NCBI RefSeq assembly: GCF_008843145.1
Contig: NZ_CP030265.1
Span: forward strand, 5,201,001-5,265,000
DNA from: Skermanella pratensis
GTDB lineage: Bacteria > Pseudomonadota > Alphaproteobacteria > Azospirillales > Azospirillaceae
Length of the DNA: 64,000 bases
Reading direction: 5' to 3'
Below the pieces are notes generated by a model that was not told where the DNA came from, made no database searches, and saw only the letters and a list, made by a program, of their open reading frames with translations. Below, piece after piece: positions 39,852 through 52,000 of this stretch (positions within the stretch are counted from its first letter, which is position 1; each line of letters opens with the position of its first letter). A program made the position numbers and the translations under genes.

Positions 39852-40026
39852 CGATCCCGCGGAAAGCCGCGGGCTCCGGCCGCGCGATCCGGATGTGCGC
39901 CGATAATCGCATCACGGAACATTAACAATCATGATATTAAAATTTCAGTGGCAATTTCAGGTTTATGCTCTTTCGCGTACGATCTAGGCGCTCGGGACGC
40001 GCAAAGCGAGCAAGGGGATTCACGGC

Positions 40027-41592
40027 ATGCTGAGCTTCTACAACCGCAGCTTGATGATCAGGGTTATCGTGCCGATCATCATCCTGCTGACGGCCATCGC
40101 GCTCGGCACCACGGTCGGCGTCGCCTACATGAACATGACCAAGGCGCAGAACGCCCTGTCCGAGCGCGCCCAGATGGTCACCAAGGTGCTGGTCGGCGGT
40201 GCCGGCGAAGCGGTCTGGAACATGGACGTCGGCGCGGGCGAGGCGACCCTGGCGGCCCTCGAATCGGACCCCGACTACCTGGGCAGCGCCATCTCCGACA
40301 AGGACGGCCGGGTCTTCGTCAGCCACGGCGCCGCGGCGGCCGACGATGACGGCGCCATCGTCCGGCGGGCCGACATCGTGCGCGGCAGCGGCTCCCGCGA
40401 GGAGACGATCGGCTCGGTCGAGGTCCGCCTGTCCCCCCAGCGGATCTACGACGACATCCGCGACCAGACGATCCGCATCGCGGGCGTCTGCGCCGCGGCC
40501 CTCCTGCTGGTCTGCGGCGTGCTGGTGCTGATCGTCCGCGGCCTGACCCTGCCGATCGTCGACATGACCTCGGTCATGACGACGCTGGCTTCCGGCCGGA
40601 CCGAGGTCGAGGTGCCGGTGACCCACCGCAAGGACGAGCTGGGCCGCATGGCCGCCGCCGTCGTGACCTTCCGCGAGAACGCGATCGAGAAGGCCCGGCT
40701 GGAAGCCGAGCAGATCCGCCTGCGCGCGGAGGCGGAGGTCCAGCGCCGCCAGGCGCTCGCCTCGGTCGCGGAGAGCTTCGACACCGATGTCGGCCAGCTT
40801 CTGGCGAGCGTCAACCGGACCGCCGGGGAGATGAGCCACGCCGTCGGCGACGTCGCGTCCAGCGCCGGGGACAATGCCAACCTTACCCAGGAAGCCGCCT
40901 CGGCCACGACCGAGGTCACTTCCAACGTCGAGACGGTCGCAGCCGCCGTCGAGCAGCTCGCCGCCTCGATCTCCGAGATATCCACCCAGGCCCACGCTTC
41001 CCACAATGTCTCGGGCAGCGCCAACGAGCGCGTCGTCGGCACCGTGGAGCGCATGAAGAAGCTGGTGGACGACGCCAACCGCATCGGCGACGTGCTGACC
41101 CTGATCTCCAATATAGCGGGCCAGACCAACCTGCTGGCGCTGAACGCCACGATCGAGGCCGCGCGGGCCGGCGAGGCCGGCAAGGGTTTCGCCGTCGTCG
41201 CGACCGAGGTGAAGAACCTGGCCGGCCAGACCGCCAAGGCGACGGACGAGATCTCGCGGCTGGTCGGCGCGATCCAGGCTTCGACCGGCGACGCCGCCCG
41301 GGAGATCGACGGCATCGCCGGCGTGATCGTCAGCATCAGCGAGATCAGCGCCTCGATCGCCGGTGCGGTCGAACAGCAGAACGCCGCGACGGAGGAGATC
41401 AGCCGCGCCGTCCAGCAGGCGGCGGGCGGCACCCAGCGGCTCCGCAGCAACATGGAAGGTGTCGCCCAGTCGGCCCAGCGCAACGGCCAGGCGGCCCACC
41501 GGCTGCACGAGGGAATCCGCAGCCTGGAAGACAGCTTCAACGCGGTCCAGGTCCAGATCGACCGTTTCGTCGACCGGCTGACCGCGGGCTGA
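40027..41592 (+). CDS. Methyl-accepting chemotaxis protein with short periplasmic sensor
   Basis: 521 aa. One membrane helix (about 12-35), a compact periplasmic domain of about 120 residues ([20 protein letters not shown] is typical of DUF-like short sensors in Rhodospirillales), a second helix (about 158-180), HAMP (about 180-232) and the signalling domain. The hairpin tip reads [20 protein letters not shown]. An exact GCCGATAA box (flagellar sigma-28 type -10) occurs at 39899-39906 about 120 bp upstream, but without a matching TAAA at the -35 position. Confidence 0.92.
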   Translation: MLSFYNRSLMIRVIVPIIILLTAIALGTTVGVAYMNMTKAQNALSERAQMVTKVLVGGAGEAVWNMDVGAGEATLAALESDPDYLGSAISDKDGRVFVSHGAAAADDDGAIVRRADIVRGSGSREETIGSVEVRLSPQRIYDDIRDQTIRIAGVCAAALLLVCGVLVLIVRGLTLPIVDMTSVMTTLASGRTEVEVPVTHRKDELGRMAAAVVTFRENAIEKARLEAEQIRLRAEAEVQRRQALASVAESFDTDVGQLLASVNRTAGEMSHAVGDVASSAGDNANLTQEAASATTEVTSNVETVAAAVEQLAASISEISTQAHASHNVSGSANERVVGTVERMKKLVDDANRIGDVLTLISNIAGQTNLLALNATIEAARAGEAGKGFAVVATEVKNLAGQTAKATDEISRLVGAIQASTGDAAREIDGIAGVIVSISEISASIAGAVEQQNAATEEISRAVQQAAGGTQRLRSNMEGVAQSAQRNGQAAHRLHEGIRSLEDSFNAVQVQIDRFVDRLTAG

Positions 41593-41992
41593 CGGTCCGG
41601 CGTCCCGCGGGAACGCCCGGCCAAGGGGGTGGCCGGGCGCTGAAGCTCCGTTGCGGGAGCCCGGATGCGGCAGGGGAAACCGGTGGCCGGGCGACTGCCT
41701 CCAGGGGAAGAGGCCTCACTTCGTCCAGCAAGGTGGCGGACCGGCCGCTCCGGACCAATGCGATATACGCATATCTGCCATGCGTGAAAATCCGAACCCG
41801 CCCCTGCGACATGGTAGCGGTTGCCACCCCCGCGCAAGGTGCGTTACGAGGGGATCACCATTCTCTTACTTTAGGGATATGCGATAAACCATGCCCGAAG
41901 GCGTTTCATCCGACTGACGCGGGGACCGACTCGGCACCCCGCTCCGCGCACCGGCGCCTCGACGCGCCGGGAGCCACATCGAGGGAGCAAAC
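41593..41992. other. Intergenic region: hairpin after the chemoreceptor gene and palindromes before the MarR gene
   Basis: CGCCCGGCCA (41614-41623) pairs with TGGCCGGGCG (41630-41639), a likely terminator without a T-run. ATGCG-ATATA-CGCAT (41758-41772) is a palindrome, and ATGCGATA recurs at 41879-41886, nearer the regulator gene. These are candidate operators for the MarR protein. No gene is seen in these 400 bp. Confidence 0.45.
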
Positions 41993-42484
41993 TTGCCTGA
42001 CACCGCGAGACCACAAGTCCTGAAGCGTCCGCGCGCCCGGGATACCCGCCAGCCGAAGCTTGCCCTCGGCCTGCTGCCCGATCTGGTCGGCTACAACCTG
42101 CGCAAGGCCCAGATCGCCGTGTTCCAGAATTTCCAGGGCGCGGTCGCCCCCCACGACATCACGCCGGGACAGTTCGGCGTCCTGATCCTGATCTGCGAGA
42201 ACCAGGGCCTCAGCCAGTCCGAGCTGGGCACAGCGGTCGGTATCGACCGCTCGACCATGGTCGCCGTGATCGACCGCCTGGAAAGCCGCGGCTGGGTCGT
42301 CCGCGCGCCTTCGCCCAACGACCGGCGGTCCTACGCGCTGGAACTCAGCGCCGAGGGCGCCGCCCTGGTGGAGGAGCTGATCCCGCGGGTCCGGGCACAC
42401 GAGCGCGAGATGGTCAAGGATCTCAGCAAGGCGGAGCAGTCCGTCCTGATCGACCTGCTGACCCGGATCGCCCGGACCGGCTGA
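41993..42484 (+). CDS. MarR-family transcriptional regulator
   Basis: 163 aa starting at TTG 41993 (GAGGGAG before it). The winged helix is clear: LSQSELGTAVGIDRSTMVAVIDRLESRGWVVR, then PSPNDRRSYALELSAEG. Flanking helices form the dimer interface. MarR proteins usually bind a small aromatic ligand and repress themselves or neighbours. The upstream palindromes could be binding sites. The next gene is convergent, so the target is uncertain. Confidence 0.92.
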   Translation: MPDTARPQVLKRPRARDTRQPKLALGLLPDLVGYNLRKAQIAVFQNFQGAVAPHDITPGQFGVLILICENQGLSQSELGTAVGIDRSTMVAVIDRLESRGWVVRAPSPNDRRSYALELSAEGAALVEELIPRVRAHEREMVKDLSKAEQSVLIDLLTRIARTG

Positions 42485-42504
42485 TTCTTCAGGCCCGCGA
42501 CCGC

Positions 42505-43302
42505 TCAGGCCCGCGGACGATCCGCCTTCCGGCCGCGGGCGCGGTCCGCGCAGGCCGCGCCGAAGGCCCGGAACAGGGCGGTGCTGTCCGGACATTCCCG
42601 GAAGCGCCATTCCGGATGCCACTGGACCGCCAGCGCGAAGGCGGCGGCCCCGGTCACGCTGACCGCCTCGATGATCCCGTCGGGCGCCTCGGCCTCGACG
42701 CGCAGCCCCTCGGCGAGGCGGTCGATCGCCTGGGCATGGATCGAGTTGACGCGGATTTCCCCTGTCCCCGCCCGATCCCCCAGGATGCCCGCCAGCACCC
42801 CGCCGGGCGTCAGGCGCACCGGATGGACCTTGGCGTACTGCTCCTCCACGGGCCGGGTATCGTCGGCGCGGTGGTCGAGGCGGCCCGGCAGTTCCTGGAC
42901 CCGCTGGTGCAGCGTGCCGCCCAGCGCGACGTTCAGTTCCTGGATGCCGCGGCAGATCGCCAGCACCGGCACCGCCGCCGCGATCGCCGCACGGATCAGC
43001 GGCAAGGTGGTGGCATCCCGCGCGGGGTCGTGCAGGGTGCCGGCGACGCTGGCCGGTCCGCCGTAACGCGCCGGTTCCACGTTAGACGGACTGCCGGTGA
43101 CCAGCAGCCCGTCGAGCCGCGCCAGCAGATCCTCCAGGTCGAGCGAGCCGCCCAGCGCCGGGATCACCATCGGCAGCGCCCCGGCACCGTCGGAGACCGC
43201 GCGGATGTATTTGTCCCCGGCGATATGGAACGGGTGGTGCCCCAGAGGACGGACGCAGGCGGGAATGCCGACGAGCGGAACGGGCTGGAAAGCCGCTGAC
43301 AT
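42505..43302 (-). CDS. Class I glutamine-amidotransferase-like hydrolase (PuuD/gamma-glutamyl-GABA hydrolase family)
   Basis: 265 aa from ATG 43302 (GGAG upstream), the start of the conserved VPLVGIPACVRP. The catalytic Cys is in VLAICRGIQELNVALGG, and the His/Glu pair in FALAVQWHPEWR. HTLHQRV-type motif appears as LGGTLHQRVQELPG. The family cleaves gamma-glutamyl amides such as gamma-glutamyl-GABA in putrescine breakdown. No other puu genes adjoin, so the exact substrate is unknown. Confidence 0.9.
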   Translation of the reverse strand: MSAAFQPVPLVGIPACVRPLGHHPFHIAGDKYIRAVSDGAGALPMVIPALGGSLDLEDLLARLDGLLVTGSPSNVEPARYGGPASVAGTLHDPARDATTLPLIRAAIAAAVPVLAICRGIQELNVALGGTLHQRVQELPGRLDHRADDTRPVEEQYAKVHPVRLTPGGVLAGILGDRAGTGEIRVNSIHAQAIDRLAEGLRVEAEAPDGIIEAVSVTGAAAFALAVQWHPEWRFRECPDSTALFRAFGAACADRARGRKADRPRA

Positions 43303-43428
43303 GGGCGGATCACTCCGGGAAAAGCGACTCGAAAAAGGCACAGGTAGGGATCAATTGCAGAACGTGGTCCGAATCGGGAACCAAAACAGAATGACCGGCC
43401 CGTCCAATCGCGCTGGAATTGGTCACCC

Positions 43429-43845
43429 CTAGGCCTGCATCCTGAGCAGGTCGCGGGTCATGTCGTCGGTCGCGCGGACCATCGACAGGTTGGCGGAGTA
43501 GGCGCGCGCGCCCAGGATCTGCTGGCCGAACTCCGCGCCGACATCGACGTTGGGCACACCGACCATGCCCTTGGCGTCGGCGTCCGGCGACGACGGGTCG
43601 TATTCGGCGACCAGCGGGGTGGACAGCGGCTTCACCCCGCCCCGGACGCCGGCGCCCTGCCCTTCCAGACCGCGGACGTCGCCCTGGGTCGCCGCGACCG
43701 CCACATAGGGGGACCGGCCCCCGGCCGATCCCGCTTCCGGAAGCCTGCCGGTGGTCCGCGCGTTGGCGATGTTCGACGCGCTCGCGTCGATCCGCCGGGT
43801 TTCGACCGCCGCGCCCGAAAGCGCGATTCCCATGATGCCGCTCAT
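43429..43845 (-). CDS. FlgC-like flagellar basal-body rod protein, isolated
   Basis: 138 aa from ATG 43845. The N-terminus MSGIMGIALSGAAVETRRID and ASNIANARTTG match the rod/hook family signature, and the C-terminal VDVGAEFGQQILGARAYSANL plus a terminal helix match FlgC. Ala/Gly-rich middle part is less conserved. It stands 74 bp downstream of chvG with no other flagellar gene, and the canonical flgC of the organism would be expected in a flagellar cluster. It may be a divergent paralogue or have another role. Confidence 0.75.
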   Translation of the reverse strand: MSGIMGIALSGAAVETRRIDASASNIANARTTGRLPEAGSAGGRSPYVAVAATQGDVRGLEGQGAGVRGGVKPLSTPLVAEYDPSSPDADAKGMVGVPNVDVGAEFGQQILGARAYSANLSMVRATDDMTRDLLRMQA

Positions 43846-43919
43846 CGCCGCCGCCTTTTGCAACCATCGACACGATAATCCCGAACGGTCTCCCGCGGCA
43901 AGGTTCGGATGGGGGCGGC

Positions 43920-45656
43920 TCAAGCGCGCGGCAGGCGCACCGTGAAGACCGCGCCGCGGACCTCGTCCCGTCCGTCGCGGCGGTTGCGCGCGAAGATCTC
44001 GCCGCCGTGGGCGTCGACGATCTGCTTGGAGATGCTGAGCCCCAGGCCGGAATGGGTGCCGAACTTCTCGCCCGCCGGGCGCTCGGTGTAGAAGCGGTCG
44101 AAGATCGCGTCCAGCTTGCCGTCCGGGATGCCGGGGCCGTCGTCCTCCACCGTGACCTCGACCCGTTCGCCCTCCGGGGTTCCCCGGACCACGGCCGCCC
44201 GGACCGTCACGGCGCCGCCCGGCGGCGAGAAGGAGACGGCGTTGGCGATCACGTTCTGGAACACCTGCACCAGCCGGCCTTCCAGTCCGGGCACCGTCAG
44301 GTCGCCCGCCGGGGGAAGCTCCAGCTGGACGCGGGGGGCCTGGCGCTCCGCCGCCGTGGTCTGGTGGATGTCCGCCAGCATGCGCAGCATGCGGCCGATA
44401 TCCACCGGCTCCGCCTCGGCCCGGCTCAGCTCGGCGTCCAGCCGGGACGCGTTGGAGATGTCGCTGATCAGCCGGTCCATGCGCTGGATGTCGTCCTCGA
44501 TGATCGACATCAGCCGGCGCTGCTGATCCGGGTCGCGCACCCGCGCCACCGTCTCGACCGCGCTGCGCAGGCTGGTCAGCGGGTTCTTGATTTCGTGGGC
44601 GACGTCGGCGGCGAAGCTCTCGATCGCGTCCATCCGCTGCCACAGCGCCGCCGTCATGTCGCGGAGCGCGCCCGACAGGTCGCCGATCTCGTCGCCGCGC
44701 CGGCTGAAATCCGGGATCTCGTGGTGCCGGCCGTGACCGCGCCGGACATGGTCGGCCGCCACCGCCAGCTTGCGGATCGGCCGCGCGATGGTCCCGGCGA
44801 GATAGAAGGACAGCAGCACCGTCACCGCCAGCGCCACCGCGAACACCTTGAGGATGTCGAGGCGGACCGAACGGATCGCCGCGTCGATCTGGACCCCGCC
44901 GCGCGACAGCATGACCGCGCCAAGCACCTGCTTGAAGCGCTGCACCGGGACCGCGACGGTCAGCATCATGCCGTGGTCGTGGGTGGTCCAGACGCTGGCG
45001 CTGACGTCGCCGGCCAGCGCCCGGACGACGTCGGCGTACTTGTCCGCGACCTGGACCGGCCCCTCGCGGAACACCGGGAACTTGTCGCGCGACGGCAGCG
45101 CGTTGACGATCCCGTCGTACAGGTCGATCGCGATGCGGGACACCGGGCCGCCCTGCACCGGCGGCGGCAGCTCCTCGATCTGGACGACGCCGCCGGGTCC
45201 GATCAGCACGCGGCTGTCGGCGATCAGGGTGCCCGACGGGTCGAACAGCCGGGTCCTGGTGTCGGTCGTCTCGACCAGCCGGCGGACCATCTGGCGGGCC
45301 AGCTCGTGCGACAGCTCGTTGGTCTCGTCGCCGCCGCGGGTGACCGCGGCCTCGCCGATGGCGCCGGCGAAGATCCGGGCCTCGGTGCGCAGCGCCTCCA
45401 GCTCGCTCTCGATCAGCCGGTCCTGGTAACGGCCGAGATAGAGCAGCCCGCCCACCAGGATGGCGAGGGCCAGCACGTTGACGGCCAGGATGCGCAGGGT
45501 CAGCGGCGACAGCGTCCGCCGGTACCGGCGCGGCTGCGCCCGGTCGGCTCCGTCGCGCCGGCGGGCCTCCGCCGGGTCGGCCCGGGACGGGGAGCGGGAT
45601 CGCGGCCCGACCGGCGCCGCCGACCGCACCCGGGAGGCCACGCCGTCGTCAGGCAT
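43920..45656 (-). CDS. chvG: Sensor histidine kinase ChvG
   Basis: 578 aa. A basic, disordered N-terminus (about 1-48) precedes a membrane helix (about 50-72), a periplasmic sensor of about 200 residues, a second helix (about 268-290), HAMP and the kinase core with His-354 ([12 protein letters not shown]), N-box [10 protein letters not shown] and [14 protein letters not shown]. It overlaps the end of chvI by 8 bp, as is typical. ChvG/ChvI responds to acidity and envelope stress in alphaproteobacteria and controls exopolysaccharide, motility and central metabolism genes. Confidence 0.92.
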   Translation of the reverse strand: MPDDGVASRVRSAAPVGPRSRSPSRADPAEARRRDGADRAQPRRYRRTLSPLTLRILAVNVLALAILVGGLLYLGRYQDRLIESELEALRTEARIFAGAIGEAAVTRGGDETNELSHELARQMVRRLVETTDTRTRLFDPSGTLIADSRVLIGPGGVVQIEELPPPVQGGPVSRIAIDLYDGIVNALPSRDKFPVFREGPVQVADKYADVVRALAGDVSASVWTTHDHGMMLTVAVPVQRFKQVLGAVMLSRGGVQIDAAIRSVRLDILKVFAVALAVTVLLSFYLAGTIARPIRKLAVAADHVRRGHGRHHEIPDFSRRGDEIGDLSGALRDMTAALWQRMDAIESFAADVAHEIKNPLTSLRSAVETVARVRDPDQQRRLMSIIEDDIQRMDRLISDISNASRLDAELSRAEAEPVDIGRMLRMLADIHQTTAAERQAPRVQLELPPAGDLTVPGLEGRLVQVFQNVIANAVSFSPPGGAVTVRAAVVRGTPEGERVEVTVEDDGPGIPDGKLDAIFDRFYTERPAGEKFGTHSGLGLSISKQIVDAHGGEIFARNRRDGRDEVRGAVFTVRLPRA

Positions 45657-46350
45657 CGCGATATCGGTAGCCGACGCCGTACAGGGTCTCGATCTGGCCG
45701 AAGTCGCCGTCTATCGCCTTGAACTTCTTGCGCAGCCGCTTGATGTGGCTGTCTATCGTGCGGTCGTCCACATAGATGTGCTCGCCATAGGCGGCATCCA
45801 TCAGCTGGTCGCGGCTCTTGACATGGCCCGGGCGCACGGCCAGGGCCTTGACCAGCAGGAACTCCGTGACCGTCAGCTCGATCGGCTGCCCCCTCCAGGT
45901 GCAGGCGTGGCGCGCGGGGTCCAGCACGAGGTCGCCGCGCACGATCACCGCGCTGGGCTCGCCGCCCGCCGACTTGTCCCGCCGCATCTGCTCCCGGCGC
46001 AGCAGCGCCCGGATGCGCTCGATCAGCAGGCGCTGGCTGAACGGCTTCTTGATGTAGTCGTCGGCGCCCATGCGCAGGCCCAGCACCTCGTCGACCTCGT
46101 CGTCCTTGGAGGTCAGGAAGATGACAGGCAGCCCGCTGACCTGGCGCAGGCGCGACAGCAGCTCCATGCCGTCCATGCGGGGCATCTTGATGTCGAGCAC
46201 GGCAAGGTCGACCGGCTTCGCGGTCAGGCCCCGCAGGGCCTCGTCGCCGTCCGTGTATGTCCGGACCTCGAAGCCTTCGGCTTCCAGCGCGATCGACACC
46301 GACGTCAGGATGTTGCGGTCGTCATCAACCAGCGCGATAGTTTGCGGCAA
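45649..46350 (-). CDS. chvI: Response regulator ChvI (OmpR family)
   Basis: 233 aa starting at TTG 46350, preceded at the right distance by GAGGAG; the ATG at 46383 would add a poorly conserved extension. Receiver domain with DDD at residues 9-11 and phospho-acceptor Asp-53 ([11 protein letters not shown]), the conserved YIKKPF, then a winged-helix DNA-binding domain ([37 protein letters not shown]). The N-terminal [17 protein letters not shown] is the ChvI signature. It is divergent from the HugZ-like gene and near pckA. Confidence 0.93.
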   Translation of the reverse strand: MPQTIALVDDDRNILTSVSIALEAEGFEVRTYTDGDEALRGLTAKPVDLAVLDIKMPRMDGMELLSRLRQVSGLPVIFLTSKDDEVDEVLGLRMGADDYIKKPFSQRLLIERIRALLRREQMRRDKSAGGEPSAVIVRGDLVLDPARHACTWRGQPIELTVTEFLLVKALAVRPGHVKSRDQLMDAAYGEHIYVDDRTIDSHIKRLRKKFKAIDGDFGQIETLYGVGYRYRDA

Positions 46351-46518
46351 CGTCAGTCTCCTCTGCGCCTCGAAGTGGAGCATCCGTCGGGATGCGGAAA
46401 ATCCCTCTTCCGCGCCGGCACTCTGGTTTGCCAATATGGCACCATTGCGGCGCAAAAAAGGGCTGGTTCACCCCATCGACAGGGGTTGGACCGGCCCGGA
46501 AAAAGGCGGGTGGCTTCG

Positions 46519-47307
46519 ATGAACAACGGCACTGGACCGGGCGCGGCCCCGGACCCCGCCCCGAATACCGGAACCAGTCCCGGTCCCGCCGTCACGGCCC
46601 GCCGCGTGATGCGCGCGGCAGACCGCGCCACCCTGTCCACCGCCCAGCGCGACGCGGGCGGCTGGCCCTATCCGTCGCTGGTGCTCACGGCGCTCGACCA
46701 CGACGCCTCTCCCCTGCTCCTCATCTCTGATCTGGCGGACCACACCGCCAACATCAAGGTGGACCCGCGCGTCGGGCTGCTGTTCGACGGGACGGCCGGC
46801 CTGGAAGAGCCGCTGGCCGGCTCCCGGGTGTCTGTGCTGGGCCGGGCGGAGCGCAGCGGGGACCCGCGTCATCGTGTCCGTTTCCTGGCGCGACACGAAA
46901 GCGCATCCTTGTACGCAGGATTCGGCGATTTCGCGATCTACCGGGTTGCGGTCGAGAGTGCCCATCTCGTGGCGGGGTTCGGCCGGATCCGCTGGATCCC
47001 GGGCGACGACCTGCTTTTTCGTCTCCCAGATATCGAGACACTGGCTTTGCGGGAGGCGGATATCGTACAGCATATGAACGAGGACCACGCCGACGCGGTC
47101 GAACTGTACGCGACCGTGCTGCTGGGCCGTGAAGGCGGCGGCTGGAAGCTTACCGGCATCGATCCCGACGGATGCGACCTGCGTCTGGCGGGGCGGACCG
47201 CCCGGCTGGATTTCAGCAGCCCCGTGTTCGATGCGGAGAGTGCCCGGAGGGAACTCGTCGATCTGGTCCGGCAGGCACGCCGGACTCGAGGGGAAACTCA
47301 GGCCTGA
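46519..47307 (+). CDS. HugZ-like flavin/heme-binding split-barrel protein
   Basis: 262 aa from ATG 46519. After a Pro/Gly-rich 28-residue leader comes a pyridoxamine-phosphate-oxidase-like split barrel (TLSTAQRDAGGWPYPSLVLTAL, SDLADHTANIKVDPRVGLLF, HESASLYAGFGDFAIYRV). The C-terminal DUF2470-like domain starts at about residue 180 (EADIVQHMNEDHADAVELYA). Family members such as HugZ bind or degrade heme. It is divergent from chvI and 50 bp upstream of pckA. Confidence 0.88.
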   Translation: MNNGTGPGAAPDPAPNTGTSPGPAVTARRVMRAADRATLSTAQRDAGGWPYPSLVLTALDHDASPLLLISDLADHTANIKVDPRVGLLFDGTAGLEEPLAGSRVSVLGRAERSGDPRHRVRFLARHESASLYAGFGDFAIYRVAVESAHLVAGFGRIRWIPGDDLLFRLPDIETLALREADIVQHMNEDHADAVELYATVLLGREGGGWKLTGIDPDGCDLRLAGRTARLDFSSPVFDAESARRELVDLVRQARRTRGETQA

Positions 47308-47358
47308 CGACAAGGCCGACTGTAATCCGGCAAACCGGACAGAAAATACGTGGAGAGA

Positions 47359-48972
<1,614 letters not shown>

Positions 48973-48990
48973 GGCTGGCGCTGTCCCAGG

Positions 48991-49036
48991 GACAGAAAGA
49001 AGGCCGGGGAACGTACTCCCCGGCCTTCTTTCTGTC
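48991..49036. terminator. Perfect 19-bp bidirectional terminator between pckA and the defence island
   Basis: GACAGAAAGAAGGCCGGGG (48991-49009) is exactly complementary to 49018-49036 with an 8-base loop. A-rich and T-rich arms (AGAAAGAA, TTCTTTCT) allow use in both directions, so it separates the convergent pckA and helicase-nuclease messages. Confidence 0.9.
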
Positions 49037-49053
49037 GAAGGGCATTGCAGTGG

Positions 49054-52000
49054 TTACGGTGCGTGCTGCGGCACGGTGATCTTCTCGATCAGCTTTCCGA
49101 TGTAGCCGATATCCGCCTTGCTCTGGAAAATGACGTTCTTCTGTTCCAGGTCTGCTAGTGCAGTTCCGCCCGCCCACCAGTCCACATCCTCGATCGCGGT
49201 CGTGGAAAGGATAAACGAATTCAGCACGACGGACGGGTCACCCAGGTGTCGCTCCAGAACCTTGATCCGCTGGTACAATTGAATTTTCGGATCGGTTTCC
49301 CCGCGAAGGTTGCGAATGCCTTTGGGATCGATGAAGCTGACGTACTGGGTATTCCTGGTCACCAGCCACAGAATGAAGTCCGGATAGAAATTGTCGGCGA
49401 TCAGGAACGACACACCGCGACCACGACTGCGGTTCCTGAGAAGGTACAGTTCGGCATCGGCGAATTCCTTCGGGTGCGTGCGATGGTATTCCCGTAGATC
49501 GGTCACGAAATCCCGTTCACCCTCGTTCAGGGGAACGGGTTGCACCTGCACCACGGCACCGGCATAGAGCAGCGGTTGATAGAGATGGCGGTCGAAGCAC
49601 ACCGTGCCCAATACACCCATCTCCACGTCCCGCAGGACGCCCCGGTCGATGGCTTCCCGGGTCTGGCGCAGCATGGAGATCAGGGCGGTTTCGGTCCGAT
49701 CCACGATGATTTTATGAGCCACAAGGAAGTTGGGATCATCGGGTTGCAATGTGCGCAGCTCGACGAAGGGAGCCTCGAACTCCGCCTTCCGGAAGCCATA
49801 CAGCCTTTCGCAATACAGTTTCAGCAGCGTTCCCGCGATTTCCTGCCACTCGTGAACACGCTCCATCTGATCGAACGCAAGCCGGTCCGGAGGGATATAG
49901 AGCGTATACCAGTTGGGATTCTCCAACAGCGGCAGGATGTCGGCAGCCGCCATGTCGAAGTTGAACCAGGATCGCTCGGCCTTGAACTGCTGCAACTCGA
50001 AGTACAGTGCCTCGACATCCAACAGCGCCAGATGATCGCCGGTCAGCACGCCGGTCCTGAGATCGCCGTTCCGTTCGACCTCCGATAGCCCTCGACTCCG
50101 TTCCGCCTGAAGGCGCGGATACCAGTTGAGCGAAACCCGGTTGCGCGGCAGGAAGCCGGCCGGCGGCGGCCCCAGCCGAGGATGCGCGGCGCGGGGATCG
50201 CGCTTGAAATCGATGCCGGCCGGCAAACCGATCAGCTTGAGCGGCTTTTCCGGGAGTTTGGCAACGACGGGGAGCAGGATCTCGAACGGCTCCTCCCCCT
50301 CCCCGACCCCTTCCGCCGCCAGATACTCCTGAAACTGCTTCATGTAGTCGGCGCGGATGCCGAAGATGTTCAGAGTCTCCAGAGTCCCCAGGTAAGCGTT
50401 GTACGGCAGCCCCATTCCCGGAGCGGTATGCCGCTTCAGCCCATGGTCGAACCCCTTCAGCCGGACGCCGCGGCCGAACAACTGGATGGCCCCCGGACCT
50501 TCCCCTTTGGCGAAGTTCATCAGCCCGAGGGTGCTGACCCGCCAACTGCTCCAGCCCTCCGTGAACTTGCGGGACCCGATCAACAGGTTGACCGTAGTAT
50601 CCTGATTGTTGAGCCCTTGGAAAAGCGAACCCGTGAAGGGCCTGTCCTCGACCGTCAGTTCCGGATGTTCCCGGCAGAGCTTGGCGAGTTGCGCTGCATC
50701 GCCGACATTGATGACGCCGAACGGATCGTAATCCCCTAGCCTCAGCGCCAGTTCCCCATCGCTGCCCTTAAGTTCCTCGACATGCAATGAGGCTTGGCGT
50801 TCCGCGTTGAAGACGACCCGCAAGACATCCTGATAGACCGCTTCCGGCGTGAACAGATGGTCCGCGAGGAACGGAAAGGCGTTCGCGAAGACCTCCCGCC
50901 CGGTAGCATCGAGCAGGCCGGGACTGCCGGAGATCAGCCGCCCGATTCGCCGGATATTGGTTGCCTTGTCGCGGTCGCTGACGAAGCGGGCAAGGAACAG
51001 GAGTATGTCCACGACGTCCGAAACTTTGCGCCCCTGCTGCGTCCGAACGGCATTGACGCTGCCGCCGACGAAGATCCACAAGGGGCGTTCGATGAGGAAG
51101 GGCTTCAGCGCCACACGCTGTTCGCCGTAAACCTTCGCCTGCTGGTAGAAGGCGAGGAGGCAGGCTGTCAGATACAGCGTCCGAGTCTCCTCGTTCCTGT
51201 CATCGGCGAGGTTGAGGACTCGGAAATCCTTGCCGTAACCGTCCTCGTAGAAGAACCGGTAGGAATAGTCGAATAGGATCGCCTTGCCGTACTCGTCGGT
51301 CAGGTCCCTCTGGCGGGTCCCCGTAGCGGATTTCACCGCCTGCCCGAACGTTGCGGAATACTCGAAGGTGAAGCCGTCTGCCGCTAGGCGCCGACGCATT
51401 TCCCGCCACTGGTCACCGCCGGCGCCCTGATGTCCCTCATCGACTAGAACCAGGTTGTTGCTCTCGAAGGCGTCGACCGAAACCGTTTTCTCCTTGCCGT
51501 CTTCCCGCAACTTACCGATCTCGATGATCTCGATCGCCTTGCCGGTGAACAGGCTCGCGCCGTCCTTCGTGAACAGGTCCGCTTCCATGCGGGACAGCCG
51601 GAACTCCTGAAGGTGCTGGCGCGACAGGCCCTCGTTCGGCGTGACCAGGATAACCCGGTTGAAATCGCGGCTCCTGTTGTGACGGTCGAGGTAGTGCCGG
51701 AACTGAAGGATGTTGACATGCATCAACAAGGTCTTGCCGGACCCGGTGGCGTTCCAGAAAGCTAGCTTCCGCAGATCGTCGGCCGTCCAGGGCGATAGGC
51801 GGTCACCTGCGCCGACACCCCGGTTGAAAACGTCCAGATAGCGGTTCAGCACCGTCAGCCAGCCATCGGGGTTCTTCAAGTAATTGTCGAGATAGATTTC
51901 GGTGAACAGCAGGGCTAGATACTGGAAATACTTCCATGTGACGGGCCGCTCGCGCCGGCCGTGGATCGCGGCCGTGTGGCGCACGATGTTGCGGTCATAG

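Noticed and set aside
39899-39906. Flagellar sigma-28 promoter for the second chemoreceptor
   Set aside because: GCCGATAA matches the -10 box exactly, but no TAAA-like -35 box occurs 15 bases upstream.
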